Of a stretch of 64,000 bases of DNA, positions 63,129 to 64,000 are shown piece after piece (within the stretch, counting starts at the first letter, position 1; the number at the start of each line of letters is the position of its first letter). Below the pieces are notes generated by a model that was given only the letters and a program-made list of their open reading frames with translations, ran no database searches and was not told where the DNA came from. Source of the DNA: Mesorhizobium sp. DCY119 (GTDB lineage Bacteria > Pseudomonadota > Alphaproteobacteria > Rhizobiales > Rhizobiaceae); the NCBI RefSeq assembly GCF_003590645.1, contig NZ_CP031834.1, positions 3,162,501 to 3,226,500 on the forward strand, read 5' to 3'. The position numbers were made by a program, and so were the translations under genes.

Positions 63129-63803
63129 TCAAAATTCGAATGCGCGGATGCGTTCGAATCCCGGCAGTGGCCGAATTGCCGCATTAAATGCACGTCGGCC
63201 GCCAACAATGCCAGTAGTCTTTAAAAACAGACGGGCGATGCCGGCATTGCCCTGCCCTTCCACGACAACGAGTCGGCCACCCTCTTTCAGCTGATCGAAC
63301 AGCATCTGGGGGATCTCTTCGACCGCTCCGCCGACGAAAATCACGTCATAAGGCGCCTCGGCGCCATGGCCTTGGTTCAACGCGCCCTGGACGACGACGA
63401 CATTGTCGTAGCCGAGATTTGCCAGCGTCGATGTCGCGCTCTGCGCGAGCGCCGGGTCGCTTTCCAGTGCGATGACCGAGCTGGCCAGGCGCGACAGAAC
63501 CGCCGACGAATAGCCGGTGCCGCAACCGACATCGAGAACGAAGTCGCTCGGGTGGATTTCGGCGAGCTGCGCCAGCTTGGCGAAGGGCGAAGCCTGCATC
63601 AGGTAACGCGCCGGCTGGCCGGAAGCGGGAGCGGCGATCTCGATATGCTCGTCGATGTAAGCGAGGTTGCGGCGGTTGGCGCCGACGAAGGCTTCGCGCG
63701 GCACCGACAGCATGGCGTCGAGCAGAGCCTGGTCGGTCACGTCGGTGGTGCGGACCTGGCCGTCGACCATCTTCACGCGCTGTTCGGAAAAATCAGTGTC
63801 CAT
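63129..63803 (-). CDS. Protein-L-isoaspartate O-methyltransferase family protein (second copy)
   Basis: A 224-aa SAM-dependent methyltransferase fold: VLDVGCGTGYSSAVLSRLA motif I and DVIFVGGAVEEIPQMLFDQL. It is only distantly related to Pcm at 34176-34826 and belongs to the group usually encoded beside tolC in rhizobia. Its true substrate may differ from isoaspartate. ATG 63803 (MDTDFSEQRVKMVDGQVRT) is chosen; the longer frame runs into tRNA-Cys. Confidence 0.88.
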   Translation of the reverse strand: MDTDFSEQRVKMVDGQVRTTDVTDQALLDAMLSVPREAFVGANRRNLAYIDEHIEIAAPASGQPARYLMQASPFAKLAQLAEIHPSDFVLDVGCGTGYSSAVLSRLASSVIALESDPALAQSATSTLANLGYDNVVVVQGALNQGHGAEAPYDVIFVGGAVEEIPQMLFDQLKEGGRLVVVEGQGNAGIARLFLKTTGIVGGRRAFNAAIRPLPGFERIRAFEF

Positions 63804-63889
63804 GCCCAAAACAACCCGTCTCGGCGCAAGCTTGCGCGTTTCACTTCGCGTGAACGCTGTAGCCGCGTATGGCGGCCGGTGTGGCAGAT

Positions 63890-63963
63890 TGGAGGCCTCG
63901 CCCGGAATCGAACCGGGGTGCAAGGATTTGCAGTCCTCTGCGTAACCACTCCGCCACGAGGCC
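63890..63963 (-). tRNA. tRNA-Cys (anticodon GCA)
   Basis: A 74-nt tRNA with acceptor stem GGCCTCG/CGAGGCC, anticodon loop CTGCAAA (anticodon GCA), T arm CGGTTCGATTCCG, discriminator T and encoded CCA. No intron or variant base is seen. Confidence 0.95.
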
Positions 63964-64000
63964 TCGCCGCTGCCGGCGTTCTACGCCGCTTCAATAGGTT

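Overview
The window is high-GC chromosomal DNA from an alphaproteobacterium of the Rhizobiales (Hyphomicrobiales), most likely a Phyllobacteriaceae/Mesorhizobium-like organism. This rests on the conserved alphaproteobacterial order dgt-argS-SPOR-nagZ-scpAB-tatABC-serS-surE-pcm-nlpD-like-yajC-secDF, an ExoR-type regulator, a PopZ-type protein, a short (about 574 aa) IlvD, a fused SecDF, DUF1127 genes followed by a CCTCCTCCC hairpin array, and rhizobial intergenic inverted repeats. The taxon is inferred from gene content only.

Left part (1-5.8 kb): a 5'-truncated succinate-semialdehyde dehydrogenase and a class III aminotransferase (a GABA or omega-amino acid degradation pair), a quinone-oxidoreductase-like MDR protein, methionine aminopeptidase (map) and the 5' part of radC.

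Island (5787-14719): radC is cut inside its JAMM metal-binding motif by an element of 8,925 bp flanked by 8-bp copies of TGCACAAC. Removing the element restores an uninterrupted RadC reading frame. The cargo is an ECF sigma-factor remnant, an alpha/beta hydrolase, a quinone oxidoreductase, an operon of old-yellow-enzyme reductase, acetoacetate-decarboxylase-like protein and coniferyl-aldehyde dehydrogenase, a MerR regulator, a DJ-1/PfpI protein and two small AlpA-like HTH proteins. Three promoters in the island have the MerR hallmark (TTGACC, 19-bp spacer, -10, dyad in the spacer), so most of the cargo looks like one electrophile/aldehyde-responsive regulon. No integrase gene is visible.

Middle (14.9-31.4 kb): two hypothetical genes, tig, tRNA-Leu, a GDYXXLXY/DUF2157 membrane pair, two tandem DUF1127 genes with a nine-hairpin anti-Shine-Dalgarno-like (cuckoo/CcsR-type) RNA array, trmFO, a 1.2-kb repeat-rich gap holding one copy of a paralogous putative RNA element, a secreted SGNH hydrolase, a sterol-desaturase-family protein, homologues of the complex I assembly factors NDUFAF6 and NDUFAF3, secDF and yajC.

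Right-centre (31.5-49.5 kb): a long, mostly minus-strand block of housekeeping genes for envelope, chromosome segregation, Tat export and aminoacyl-tRNA synthesis. Two genes depart from it: a DUF815 ATPase on the plus strand and a solitary FbpC-like ABC ATPase between scpB and tatA. erpA diverges from dgt.

Right end (49.6-64 kb): NCS2 nucleobase permease, xthA, a small secreted protein, exoR overlapping ilvD, a FadL/OmpP1-family porin, valS, the second copy of the putative RNA element, tRNA-Gln, a PopZ-like protein, tolC, a second pcm-like methyltransferase and tRNA-Cys. The three observations most worth following are the radC-integrated MerR regulon, the cuckoo-type hairpin array and the two-copy putative structured RNA.
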